Assembly: GCA_027021185.1 (NCBI GenBank)
Contig: JALUUU010000058.1
Coordinates: 1 to 14,698 of the forward strand
Length of the DNA: 14,698 nt
Origin: an archaeon
GTDB taxonomy: Archaea > Hydrothermarchaeota > Hydrothermarchaeia > Hydrothermarchaeales > JALUUU01
Direction of reading: 5' to 3'
The notes under the pieces are model-generated. The model worked only from the letters and a program-made list of their open reading frames with translations. It was not told the DNA's origin and did not search any database. Of the stretch, positions 1 through 6,619 are shown piece after piece; the first letter of the stretch is position 1, and each line of letters starts with the position of its first letter. A program made the translations under genes and the position numbers.

Positions 1-930
1 TACATAGCAACTGGGGCTTTCCTCCCCCCCGGTGCTGACTGTGTCCTCCGCCTGGAGGATGCCCGGGTTGAGGGAAGAAGCCTCTATGGAATACCCATAT
101 CGAAGGGTACAAAAGTGGTTCCCAGGGGCAGCAATTACCGCAGGGGAGAGGTAATTCTCAGGAAAAAGTCCAGGATCCGTCCCCAGGAATACGGAATCCT
201 GAAGGGGCTAGGCGTTGAGGAAGTGGAGGTATACCTGAAGCCGCGGGTTGCCGTTCTTGCCACGGGAAACGAGATAGCCTCAGGGACCCTGAGAGACGTT
301 AACTCCCACGTCGTCATGGCCTATATGCATACCTGGGGATGCGAGACGGCCTATTTAGGGGCCGTGAGAGACGAGTACGAAAGAGTGAGAGACGCCCTGC
401 TCCAGGGAGCGGAGAATTTCGACTGCGTCGTAACCAGCGGCGGTGTGAGCGTGGGCAGAAGGGATTATGTCCTCCGGGCCCTGGAGGAGCTCGGGGATGT
501 GTGGCTGTATAAAGTCAAGACCAGGCCTGGGAAGCCCTTTGCCGTCGGGGTTGTTAATGAGACCCCTGTTTTTGCCCTGCCTGGAAAGCCCACAGGTGCC
601 TTGGTGGCCACCATTCTCCACCTGCGGGGTTATTTCCTCGGGATCCAGGAGGAACCCCACATTAAAGTAAGGATAACTGAGGACGTTCTCCTATCCAGAA
701 CCGATACCGATTCCTCGGACATGGCTAATTTAGTATTCGTAAGCCTTGAGAACGGATACGCGAGGCCCGTGGGCTTCGAGGGCAGTGCCATGCCCCTGAT
801 AAAAAAAGGCGAGAAATACAACGTCTCGGCAATAGCCGCAAATCTTCGCAGCGCCCTGGTAGATGGCTACGCCATAATTGAGCGGGACACGGGTCGCGGA
901 GAGGAGATAAGGGTGCATTTCTTTACATGA
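1..930 (+). CDS. moeA: MoeA, molybdopterin molybdenumtransferase (5' end missing)
   Basis: MoeA inserts molybdate (or tungstate) into adenylylated molybdopterin to finish the molybdenum cofactor in the cytoplasm. The frame is open to the left edge; 309 residues are visible, so roughly 90-100 N-terminal residues are missing against a usual length near 400. The GTG at 115 is internal, because the family motif ATGAFLPPGAD already lies before it at visible residues 3-13. Other family landmarks are RPQEYGIL (60-67), AVLATGNEI (84-92), RDVNSHV (98-104), TSGGVSVGRRDYV (145-157), RPGKPFAVG (175-183) and LPGKPTGA (193-200). The last motif is usually LPGNP, so the Asn is replaced by Lys here. Residues from about 220 to the end match the C-terminal MoeA_C beta-barrel. 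The stop (928-930) is directly followed by the FmdE-family gene, with which it is probably co-transcribed. The family call is firm; whether the metal is Mo or W cannot be read from the sequence. Confidence 0.95.
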   Translation, partial: YIATGAFLPPGADCVLRLEDARVEGRSLYGIPISKGTKVVPRGSNYRRGEVILRKKSRIRPQEYGILKGLGVEEVEVYLKPRVAVLATGNEIASGTLRDVNSHVVMAYMHTWGCETAYLGAVRDEYERVRDALLQGAENFDCVVTSGGVSVGRRDYVLRALEELGDVWLYKVKTRPGKPFAVGVVNETPVFALPGKPTGALVATILHLRGYFLGIQEEPHIKVRITEDVLLSRTDTDSSDMANLVFVSLENGYARPVGFEGSAMPLIKKGEKYNVSAIAANLRSALVDGYAIIERDTGRGEEIRVHFFT

Positions 931-934
931 GGTG
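929..934 (+). promoter_or_regulatory. Ribosome binding site GAGGTG that sets the FmdE-family start
   Basis: GAGGTG overlaps the moeA stop and lies 6 bases before the GTG at 941. GTG codons at 932 and 935 are in the same frame, but they overlap or abut this Shine-Dalgarno-like sequence and so cannot use it. This favours 941 and implies translational coupling to moeA. Confidence 0.6.
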
Positions 935-940
935 GTGGTT

Positions 941-1534
941 GTGGAGTTAAAGAAAGACGAAATTGTGGAGCTGGCGGAGAGGCTGCACGGCCATCTGGCT
1001 CCTGGCATTGCCCTGGGAATACATATGTCCAGGATAGCTCTTCGCAGGCTCAGGACGAAAAGAGGCAGCAAGAAGCTCATAGCGATAAGCGAAACTGCAC
1101 GGTGCCTCGCTGACGGGATGCAGGCGGCTACCGGAGCTACCTTGGGACATGGAAATGCATTCATAGAGAACTACGGCAAGCTTGCCTTAACCGTGGGCAG
1201 GTCGGATACGATGCTGGGCTACCGCGTGGCCCTACGGGGCGATGCATGGAGACAGTCAGCCCTCCTAAGAAAATGGATGCTGAGGGAGGGCAAGCTCACA
1301 AGAGAGGAGGAGTATGAGCTCGCAGACATACTCCTCAGCCTTAGCGAGAGATATTTCGATATAACACCCGTTAAGATAGAGCTTTCAACTTTCTTCGAGA
1401 ACTCCCCTATCGTGCGCTGTTCCAGGTGCGGCGAGGGGGTGCCGGAAGCATTGATCATAGGCGAAGACGGGACAAGGACGTGCAGAAGCTGTGCGGGTGT
1501 TGGCTACTACCGCATTAAACAAGCCCTCGCATAA
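941..1534 (+). CDS. FmdE-family protein with C-terminal zinc ribbon
   Basis: This is a 197-residue protein of the FmdE family (PF02663), named after the protein encoded with the molybdenum formylmethanofuran dehydrogenase genes of methanogens. Its exact biochemical role is unsettled. Domain landmarks are HGHLAPGIALG (residues 16-26), a conserved Cys and Asp in ARCLADGMQAATGATLGHGN (53-72) and NYGKLAL (77-83). A treble-clef-like zinc ribbon follows: CSRC at 160-163 and CRSC at 181-184. The usual family form of the first motif has Cys (HGHxCPG); here that position is Ala20, while His16, His18 and Cys55 remain, so metal binding in the core may differ. The GTG start at 941 is chosen for its well-spaced GAGGTG. 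The gene follows moeA immediately and converges on a Tfx-family regulator, which supports a link to molybdopterin-dependent C1 enzymes. No Fwd/Fmd catalytic subunit is visible, so a role as a true dehydrogenase subunit is unproven. Confidence 0.85.
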   Translation: MELKKDEIVELAERLHGHLAPGIALGIHMSRIALRRLRTKRGSKKLIAISETARCLADGMQAATGATLGHGNAFIENYGKLALTVGRSDTMLGYRVALRGDAWRQSALLRKWMLREGKLTREEEYELADILLSLSERYFDITPVKIELSTFFENSPIVRCSRCGEGVPEALIIGEDGTRTCRSCAGVGYYRIKQALA

Positions 1535-1558
1535 TCCCCCGCCATCCCCTAGGGATTA
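1532..1558. repeat. Short inverted repeat between convergent genes
   Basis: TAATCCC at 1532-1538 is the exact reverse complement of GGGATTA at 1552-1558. A perfect 8-base palindrome, CCCTAGGG (1547-1554), overlaps the right arm. The element sits between the stops of the FmdE-family gene and the tfx gene. It could form a short hairpin in either transcript or be a protein site. Archaeal termination does not usually need hairpins and there is no T-tract beside it, so function is uncertain. Confidence 0.3.
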
Positions 1559-1573
1559 GTTAAACACCGCCCT

Positions 1574-1981
1574 TCAGAGCACCACCACCTCACCCTTTCT
1601 GGTGATGGCCACTTCGATCTCCTCACGTACCATCCTCCCCTTTATCTTTTCTCCGGCTTTTTCCTGTATCAGGGCGGCGAGGGAGGGAAAGTTGTGGGAA
1701 ATCCATATCCCTGTCTCATCTGCCTGGCGGTATATCTCCCGAACCACGTCGTTTAGGTCGCTCTTGGGTGGAATCACGATCCTTATAGGCGCTTCCAGGA
1801 TTTTTACGAGCTGAAGGGTTTTCTGGGCCCGCTTTATATTCTCACGGGCCTTTTTCTCCGTGGCCGAGACATTGGCGTCCGTAGTCCCCAGGCGCCTGGC
1901 GATCTCAGAGGTACTAAGGCCCATGGCCTTTAGCTTTAGCACCTCTATCTGGCGTTCCGTTAGTATGGTGTCTCTGCTCAT
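1574..1981 (-). CDS. Tfx-family DNA-binding transcriptional regulator
   Basis: This 135-residue protein has the Tfx-family layout. An N-terminal sigma-70-region-4-like helix-turn-helix spans about residues 5-55 (LTERQIEVLKLKAMGLS, then EIARRLGTTDANVSATEKKA), and the family's C-terminal domain follows (IRIVIPPKSDL at 66-76, GIWISHNFPSLAALI at 91-105). The founding member, from Methanothermobacter, was described as binding the promoter region of fmdECB, the molybdenum formylmethanofuran dehydrogenase operon. Finding it here facing moeA and an FmdE homologue fits a role in that regulon, though the target here is inference. The ATG at 1981-1979 overlaps the upstream amidotransferase stop as ATGA, a strong sign of translational coupling. 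An in-frame GTG at 1993 would add four residues but has no ribosome binding site. It is the last gene of a three-gene minus-strand operon. Confidence 0.9.
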   Translation of the reverse strand: MSRDTILTERQIEVLKLKAMGLSTSEIARRLGTTDANVSATEKKARENIKRAQKTLQLVKILEAPIRIVIPPKSDLNDVVREIYRQADETGIWISHNFPSLAALIQEKAGEKIKGRMVREEIEVAITRKGEVVVL

Positions 1982-2643
1982 AGCCCCAGCCACGACGAAA
2001 GGAATTTTTCAGCCATATCATTAAGGGCGTCTATGTTTCCCTCTGTGTTTCTCACTATCTCATCTCCCCGTCCCTCGTCCAGATCCTTTACCCAGTCCCT
2101 CACCATCTCCTCGGTGATCTCAAGATGAAACTGGAGGGCATAGCTGGATCCGTATCTGAAGGCCTGGTTCTCGTACATATCCGAGGCGGCTAAGTGCCTC
2201 ACCTTATTGGGCAGGGTGAAGGTGTCGCCGTGCCAGTGAAAGGCAACAAACTCTGAGGGAAGCCCTCCCGTTACGTCGTCTTTCTTCCCCTCCTCTGTGA
2301 GCCGCACAGGTAGCCAGCCCAATTCCTTCGCCCCCCCGGGGAATACCCTTCCCCCCAGGGCCCTGGCCATTAGCTGGGCTCCGAGGCAGATTCCCAGGAC
2401 GGGGACACCCAGGGATATGGCTCTGCGTATATACCTTGTCTCCTCCGTGATGAAGGGGTATTTATCCTCCTCGTAGACGCCCATGGGGCCTCCCAGAACT
2501 ATTAATTGTGAAAACCCCTTGATGGATGGGAACCCTGCGGGAGTTGTGTATTGATAGGGGATTCCCTGCTCTTCCAAGATATGCTCAAAATAGCCTAGAT
2601 GCTCTCCGGGAGCGTTCTGTATAGCTAGGATCTTATCAGCCAT
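1978..2643 (-). CDS. Class I glutamine amidotransferase, GMP-synthase-like stand-alone domain
   Basis: A 221-residue, single-domain class I glutamine amidotransferase. The nucleophile elbow is GICLGAQ at residues 84-90 with catalytic Cys86; the His/Glu of the triad are His173 and Glu175 in QFHLEIT. Other marks are LGGPMGVYEED (50-60) and FHWHGDTFTLP (135-145), typical of the group annotated as GMP-synthase-like amidotransferases, which lack the ATP-pyrophosphatase half. Such proteins hydrolyse glutamine or act as gamma-glutamyl peptidases; the acceptor here is unknown. It is not obviously the GuaA glutaminase subunit, since no guaA synthetase neighbour is visible. The ATG at 2643 begins a canonical first strand (KILAIQN). 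The gene lies 20 bases after the PAS-GAF regulator and overlaps tfx by 4 bases, so all three are probably co-transcribed. A metabolic enzyme between two DNA-binding regulators is notable. Confidence 0.87.
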   Translation of the reverse strand: MADKILAIQNAPGEHLGYFEHILEEQGIPYQYTTPAGFPSIKGFSQLIVLGGPMGVYEEDKYPFITEETRYIRRAISLGVPVLGICLGAQLMARALGGRVFPGGAKELGWLPVRLTEEGKKDDVTGGLPSEFVAFHWHGDTFTLPNKVRHLAASDMYENQAFRYGSSYALQFHLEITEEMVRDWVKDLDEGRGDEIVRNTEGNIDALNDMAEKFLSSWLGL

Positions 2644-2663
2644 GGCTCATTTAGCTCCGGGAC

Positions 2664-3959
2664 TCACTTTTCAAGGCCTTTCAGGGTCCTGATGGCCCGC
2701 TGCCCCATGGGGCTGAGAGAGTATTTCTTTTTCTCGTCCTGCTCCACAACACCCTCTGACTTAAGTTCTCGGAGGTGGAAGCTGAGCTTTGTCCCGTCTT
2801 TTATCTTCAGGATCCTTTTGATATCCGTAAACCGCGTCTTTCCCCGGCTGTAAAGCAGCTCGGCGATGTTTTTCCTTATGGGGTTAGACAAGGCCTTCAG
2901 CACGCCCTCAGAGGGGATCTCTTCTGGTTCAAAAAGAGGCATCCCCCTTACCTCTTTCAGGACTCTCTGAAGCTCATGGGTCTTTTCCTTGATCTCCTCG
3001 TAGAGCCGCGCTTTCTCCACGGCCACGCCGACCTGGCTGGCGAAGCTCTCAAGCCTCTGAGCGTCCTTTTCCCCCAGCATCTTCTTGCTTCCGATACCCA
3101 GGATACCTACAACCCTCTCCCCCGAGCATAGGGGAACGCCTATGGCGGATTTGGCCCTGACGATCCTGGATATAACGGGGGCCATGGAGCGTATGAGCTC
3201 CCTGTCTGTGTGGCTCTTTATAAGCTCGATTATGTCATAGGTGAGCCATGACCTTCTCGCCTCTACTATCTCTAGCAGCGGGTTGCCCTTGTAGAGAGGG
3301 ATCTTATAGTTAGCCGCCTTCAGGCCGGTGAGCTTCTCCAGCCTCGAGATAACTGAGTAATCCGCGGAATAATTCTTACATATGAGGTGGGTACCGTCCT
3401 CGCTTATCAGGTGGACGGCGCAGTAGTCGTAGCCAAAGGTGTCGGTTATGCCCCTTACCGTCAGCTGGAGGATATCATCCAGGTTCATGGTGCTGTTAAG
3501 GGCCAGGTTGATCTCCTGGAGAAGCTGGAGTTCTTTATTGGAGTCCTCGAGTTTTTTCTGCAGGTTAAGCTTCTCGGTGACGTCGTGGAGAACCAGGATT
3601 ATCCCGAGGAACCTGCCGTCTCGGGAAACCGCCCGGGAAGTTATGCTGTCGTAGAATTTTTTACCCACCTTCAGTATGCCGTGATGAAAATCCATCTTAC
3701 CGGCGCTGACGTCCTCAATTATCTTAAGGATCTTGCTCTTGCTTGAGCTGGGATGGCACGCAAAAACAGGTTGACCCACGAGATTTGATCTATTGTTATT
3801 CTTTAAATTTGAGGCCACCTCTTTGGCAACCTTGTTCATGTAGACTATCCTATGACCGGGGTCTATGAAGATGATGCCTTCGCTGATCCCTTCAAAGATA
3901 CTCTCCAGCGTTTCCTTGTCCAGAGTTTCTTTTTCCCGTTTTTCAATGCGAATTTCCAT
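2664..3959 (-). CDS. PAS-GAF sensor fused to an ArsR-like winged-helix DNA-binding domain
   Basis: This 431-residue protein looks like a one-component signal-sensing transcription regulator. In order: a PAS domain at about residues 14-130 (IFEGISEGIIFID, then ILVLHDVTEK), a short coiled coil (130-150), a GAF domain (about 155-320, with IGVPLCSGERVVGILGIG at 273-290), a helical linker, and a winged helix at about 352-425 (ALSNPIRKNIAELLY, then GTKLSFHLRELKSEGVV). No histidine kinase or GGDEF output is present. The PAS domain carries CHP at 68-70, followed by a Ser/Lys-rich turn, as in PAS domains attached to DUF438 proteins. A TTG at 3983 would add eight residues, but the ATG at 3959 is preferred because a TATA-like element at 3981-3993 covers the TTG and lies about 28 bases ahead, fitting a leaderless message. 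It heads an operon with the amidotransferase and tfx and diverges from the antiporter gene. The ligand is unknown. Confidence 0.87.
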   Translation of the reverse strand: MEIRIEKREKETLDKETLESIFEGISEGIIFIDPGHRIVYMNKVAKEVASNLKNNNRSNLVGQPVFACHPSSSKSKILKIIEDVSAGKMDFHHGILKVGKKFYDSITSRAVSRDGRFLGIILVLHDVTEKLNLQKKLEDSNKELQLLQEINLALNSTMNLDDILQLTVRGITDTFGYDYCAVHLISEDGTHLICKNYSADYSVISRLEKLTGLKAANYKIPLYKGNPLLEIVEARRSWLTYDIIELIKSHTDRELIRSMAPVISRIVRAKSAIGVPLCSGERVVGILGIGSKKMLGEKDAQRLESFASQVGVAVEKARLYEEIKEKTHELQRVLKEVRGMPLFEPEEIPSEGVLKALSNPIRKNIAELLYSRGKTRFTDIKRILKIKDGTKLSFHLRELKSEGVVEQDEKKKYSLSPMGQRAIRTLKGLEK

Positions 3960-3980
3960 TTTCAGGTAGTCTTTATTCTT

Positions 3981-3993
3981 CAAATAAATAAAG
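3981..3993 (-). promoter_or_regulatory. TATA-like box for the PAS-GAF regulator operon
   Basis: Read on the minus strand the sequence is CTTTATTTATTTG, centred about 28 bases before the ATG at 3959. That is the distance expected for an archaeal TATA box driving a leaderless transcript, and no ribosome binding site precedes the ATG. Confidence 0.45.
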
Positions 3994-4006
3994 GTTATGA
4001 AAATTC

Positions 4007-4024
4007 AGAGCCCCTAGAGGCGCT
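4007..4024. promoter_or_regulatory. Imperfect palindrome, candidate operator between divergent promoters
   Basis: The 18 bases AGAGCCCCTAGAGGCGCT pair in 7 of 9 positions around a central CTAG. The site lies between the minus-strand TATA-like box (3981-3993) and the plus-strand one (4024-4036), where a bound dimer could affect both promoters. Autoregulation by the PAS-GAF winged-helix protein is an inference from position only. Confidence 0.35.
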
Positions 4025-4036
4025 TAAATTTATTAA
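4024..4036 (+). promoter_or_regulatory. TATA-like box for the antiporter gene
   Basis: TTAAATTTATTAA is centred about 30 bases before the ATG at 4060. It would place transcription start close to the start codon. A GGGGGA at 4044-4049 could act as a ribosome binding site if the transcript starts further upstream. Confidence 0.45.
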
Positions 4037-4059
4037 TAGATACGGGGGAATGTTATGCC

Positions 4060-6096
4060 ATGCCCCTGGGTTTGACGGTTATCCAAGATTTAGCAGTGGT
4101 TCTGGTTCTAGCATTTTTGGCGGCCACTTTTTTTTCAAGGCACAATCAACCCATAATATTGAGTTATCTGCTGGTGGGGACGCTGATAGGCCCCAACGCC
4201 CTGAAGATTGTTTCGAACCTGGAAGTGATAAACCTCTTCGCCGACCTCGGGGTCATCCTTCTGATGTTCTCTATAGGCCTGGAGTTTAACCTGAACCGGC
4301 TTAAGCGGGTGGGGGCCGTGGCTGTTTTTGCCGGGACGGGGGAGATGCTCTTCATGTTCGGCCTCGGCAATGTAATCGGGCACACCCTGGGATGGCCGTC
4401 TACCGACTCAATCTTTCTTGGCGGAGTTCTAGCAATCAGCAGCACGGCCATGATAGCTAAGCTCCTGAAAGATATGAAGAGCTTCAACGAGGAGTATGCC
4501 CAGATAATCCTGGGGATTCTCATCGTCCAGGATATAGGCGCCGTTATCCTACTCACCTTCTTTGGAAGCGTTTCCACCCTGGCTACCTTTACCTTTAAAA
4601 ACGTGCTTCTCACCTTTTTCAATATTCTCCTGTTTTTCCTCATAACCCTCCCCATCGGAATTCACTTCGTTCCCCGCATCATGGACTGGGTCAGGAAAAA
4701 GATCCGATCCCAGGAGATCCTCCTCCTCACTGCCCTGGGCTTCTGCTTCGGGCTTGCTATTTTCTCTAGCAGCCGCGGGTTCTCAGTTGCCCTTGGGGCC
4801 TTCCTGGCGGGGGTCATAATCGCTGAAGCAAACTGTGACTACGAGATCAGGACGATGATCCGGCCTATAAGGCACATGTTTACCACCATTTTCTTCGTCA
4901 GCATCGGCATGCTCTTCGATTTGTCATTGCTGAAGGACTACATCCTCCCCGCCCTGGCCATCTTCGTCTTAGCCGTCCTGGGCAAGGTTCTAAGCTGCAG
5001 CCTCGGGACGTATCTGAGCGGGTATCCAGGCAGAACTGCCATGTACGTCGGAATCGGTCTAATCCCCATCGGAGAGTTCTCCCTCGTGATGGCCAAACAG
5101 GGACATGACCTGGGTGTGGTGGGCCCCCTCCTGTACCAGGTAACAGTGGCCACCGTAATGCTCACCATCACCGCCACCCCTTATCTCCTGAAGTCCACGC
5201 CCAAGATATCGGCCAAGGTCGACGCGTCATCCCCCCAGGTCCTCAAGGAGTTCCTTAAGTACCTGGCGTCCTGGGTAACCCTGTCGAGCTCCCAGCTGCA
5301 GTTCGATACTGAGGTTGCGAGAACCTTCAAAAACAAGTTCATCGATATAGTTATCAACATCCTCGTAATAATAACGATATGGCTCCTGGTCTTCGGGGTT
5401 AGCGAGTTCGTTCCTCGGCTGCCCGTGGAGTGGCTGGAGGTCAGGACGGCGTCTGCCATCCTGTCTTTTATCCTCTCCCTGCCCTCCGCTTACCTTATCC
5501 TGAGGCGCATACAGGAGCTCATAGACCTCTTCCTCAGCGTCCTCGGGAGAAAGTTCGCTATCTTTGATCTGCCCATAGTCAGGAACTCCATAAGGAACGC
5601 GGCCTTCCTGGCCGTGGGGATAATAATAGCCCTTAACCTGCTTCCCTTCTTGATGGGCGGCCTGGCCAGATACAGCTACTTCTTCTTGGGCATCCTCATA
5701 GTCTCTATAGGCACCGCGGGCTACTTTTTCTGGCAGAATATAACCCGTTTCCAGGCGGAGATGGAGGAGATGATCAGGCGCACGGTCCTGGCTCCAGAGG
5801 GCAAGAAAAACGCTAGGTATGGAACCAAGATTATGGAGTCTCTCCTGGAGGGGATCAGGGAGAACAAGATCATAGACCAGGTGGAGATCAGGGATGGCTC
5901 GCCGGTCATTGGCATGACCATCGCCGAGACCCGCCTGAGAACCCGGACCGGGACGACCATCCTGAGCATTGAGAGGGAGGGCAAGACGATATATAACCCG
6001 GGCCCGGATGAAGTCCTCCTGGCAGGGGACATAGTCGCCCTCCTCGGATCCCCGGAGGAGAGGGAGCAGGCAAGAAGGATCCTTACGGGGGAGTGA
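4060..6096 (+). CDS. KefB-like CPA2 cation/proton antiporter with extra membrane domain and TrkA-C domain
   Basis: A 678-residue membrane transporter exchanging a monovalent cation (K+ or Na+) for protons. Residues 8-378 form the Na+/H+-exchanger fold (about 12-13 hydrophobic segments), with CPA2 marks LLMFSIGLEFNLNRL (67-81), ISSTAMIAKLL (126-136), the paired Gln-Asp in LIVQDIGA (154-161) and FFVSIGMLFD (278-287). The region 428-560 adds about four more hydrophobic segments (428-450, 463-482, 512-532, 538-558). A soluble tail follows: a charged helix (560-600) and a TrkA-C (RCK-C) domain at about 605-676 with VIGMTIAETRLR and PDEVLLAGDIVALLGSP. The usual KefB/KefC NAD-binding TrkA-N domain, with its GxGxxG loop, is absent. 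The gate may therefore respond to a TrkA-C ligand, perhaps a nucleotide; this is inference. The start at 4060 is the only ATG in frame near the TATA element. The 3' end overlaps the convergent PPOX gene by 14 bases. Confidence 0.9.
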   Translation: MPLGLTVIQDLAVVLVLAFLAATFFSRHNQPIILSYLLVGTLIGPNALKIVSNLEVINLFADLGVILLMFSIGLEFNLNRLKRVGAVAVFAGTGEMLFMFGLGNVIGHTLGWPSTDSIFLGGVLAISSTAMIAKLLKDMKSFNEEYAQIILGILIVQDIGAVILLTFFGSVSTLATFTFKNVLLTFFNILLFFLITLPIGIHFVPRIMDWVRKKIRSQEILLLTALGFCFGLAIFSSSRGFSVALGAFLAGVIIAEANCDYEIRTMIRPIRHMFTTIFFVSIGMLFDLSLLKDYILPALAIFVLAVLGKVLSCSLGTYLSGYPGRTAMYVGIGLIPIGEFSLVMAKQGHDLGVVGPLLYQVTVATVMLTITATPYLLKSTPKISAKVDASSPQVLKEFLKYLASWVTLSSSQLQFDTEVARTFKNKFIDIVINILVIITIWLLVFGVSEFVPRLPVEWLEVRTASAILSFILSLPSAYLILRRIQELIDLFLSVLGRKFAIFDLPIVRNSIRNAAFLAVGIIIALNLLPFLMGGLARYSYFFLGILIVSIGTAGYFFWQNITRFQAEMEEMIRRTVLAPEGKKNARYGTKIMESLLEGIRENKIIDQVEIRDGSPVIGMTIAETRLRTRTGTTILSIEREGKTIYNPGPDEVLLAGDIVALLGSPEEREQARRILTGE

Positions 6097-6619
6097 TGAT
6101 TTTTTCCGGATCAAAAACGACGGAAAAAGGCCCCTTCCAGTAGGTTATCTTGTATATGCTCACCGTCACCAGAACGTCCTGGAAACTCCTTATAAAGGCG
6201 CTCTCTCCTTTCTCCACCACCTGGATGAGGCTCTCTCCAGGGATTTTGGCGTCAATAAATCCCTGGTACTTCTCAGAAAACAGTCTTAAAGCCCCGCGGG
6301 ACTTCTCCGAGAGCTCCATGGACAGGTCTGTGAGCTTTACCAGCTCCCCCCTGAGCAGGACGCCGCGGTTGTTGAAGGGGTTTTCTCTATCCCTGATGTC
6401 CACGGTGAAGGCGAGGCTGTTAACTTCCAGGAGGTTGGAGACTTTCCTGGTTTTACGGTCGGAAATGAAGAACAGCTCATGGGTGTCGAAGGAGTAATAG
6501 AAAAACATCGGAGCTATATGGGGGGTGCCGGAGGAGTCGGAGGTGCAGAGGTAACCTATATTCTCCTCCTCAAGGAGCCTCCTGAGGTCTTCTTGAACAT
6601 CAGCGGGATTCATTTTCAC
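6083..6619 (-). CDS. PPOX-type (pyridoxamine 5'-phosphate oxidase-like) flavin-binding split-barrel protein
   Basis: A 178-residue soluble protein of the PPOX/FMN-binding split-barrel superfamily. The barrel covers about residues 7-100 with IGYLCTSDSSGTPHIAPMFF (21-40), ELFFISDRKTRKVSNLLEV (48-66), LAFTVDIRD (69-77) and VLLRGELVKL (87-96). The C-terminal strand contains VTVSIYKITYWKG (151-163). Members bind FMN, F420 or heme; nothing here tells which, nor the substrate, and classical vitamin B6 synthesis is not implied. The GTG at 6619 overlaps the upstream gene's stop as GTGA; an ATG two codons later (6613) is an alternative. The upstream gene encodes a membrane protein with a second PPOX domain, and both end with a similar TYW-containing strand, suggesting duplication or partnership. 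The 3' end overlaps the antiporter gene tail-to-tail by 14 bases. Confidence 0.82.
   Translation of the reverse strand: MKMNPADVQEDLRRLLEEENIGYLCTSDSSGTPHIAPMFFYYSFDTHELFFISDRKTRKVSNLLEVNSLAFTVDIRDRENPFNNRGVLLRGELVKLTDLSMELSEKSRGALRLFSEKYQGFIDAKIPGESLIQVVEKGESAFIRSFQDVLVTVSIYKITYWKGPFSVVFDPEKIITPP

Noticed and set aside
730..1164. A 144-codon minus-strand frame across the moeA/FmdE junction.
   Set aside because: It is antisense to two recognisable genes and its translation has no family features.
1532..1558. The inverted repeat as a bacterial-style intrinsic terminator.
   Set aside because: No T-tract follows on either strand and the rest of the window looks archaeal, so it is listed only as a repeat of unknown role.
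3960..3983. A TTG start giving the PAS-GAF regulator eight more residues.
   Set aside because: The TTG falls inside the likely TATA box, and the ATG at 3959 is at the right distance for a leaderless start.
5227..6114. A 295-codon open frame on the minus strand opposite the antiporter gene.
   Set aside because: It is the mirror of a clear transporter gene, has low-complexity acidic and basic composition, no recognisable domain, and no promoter or ribosome binding site.
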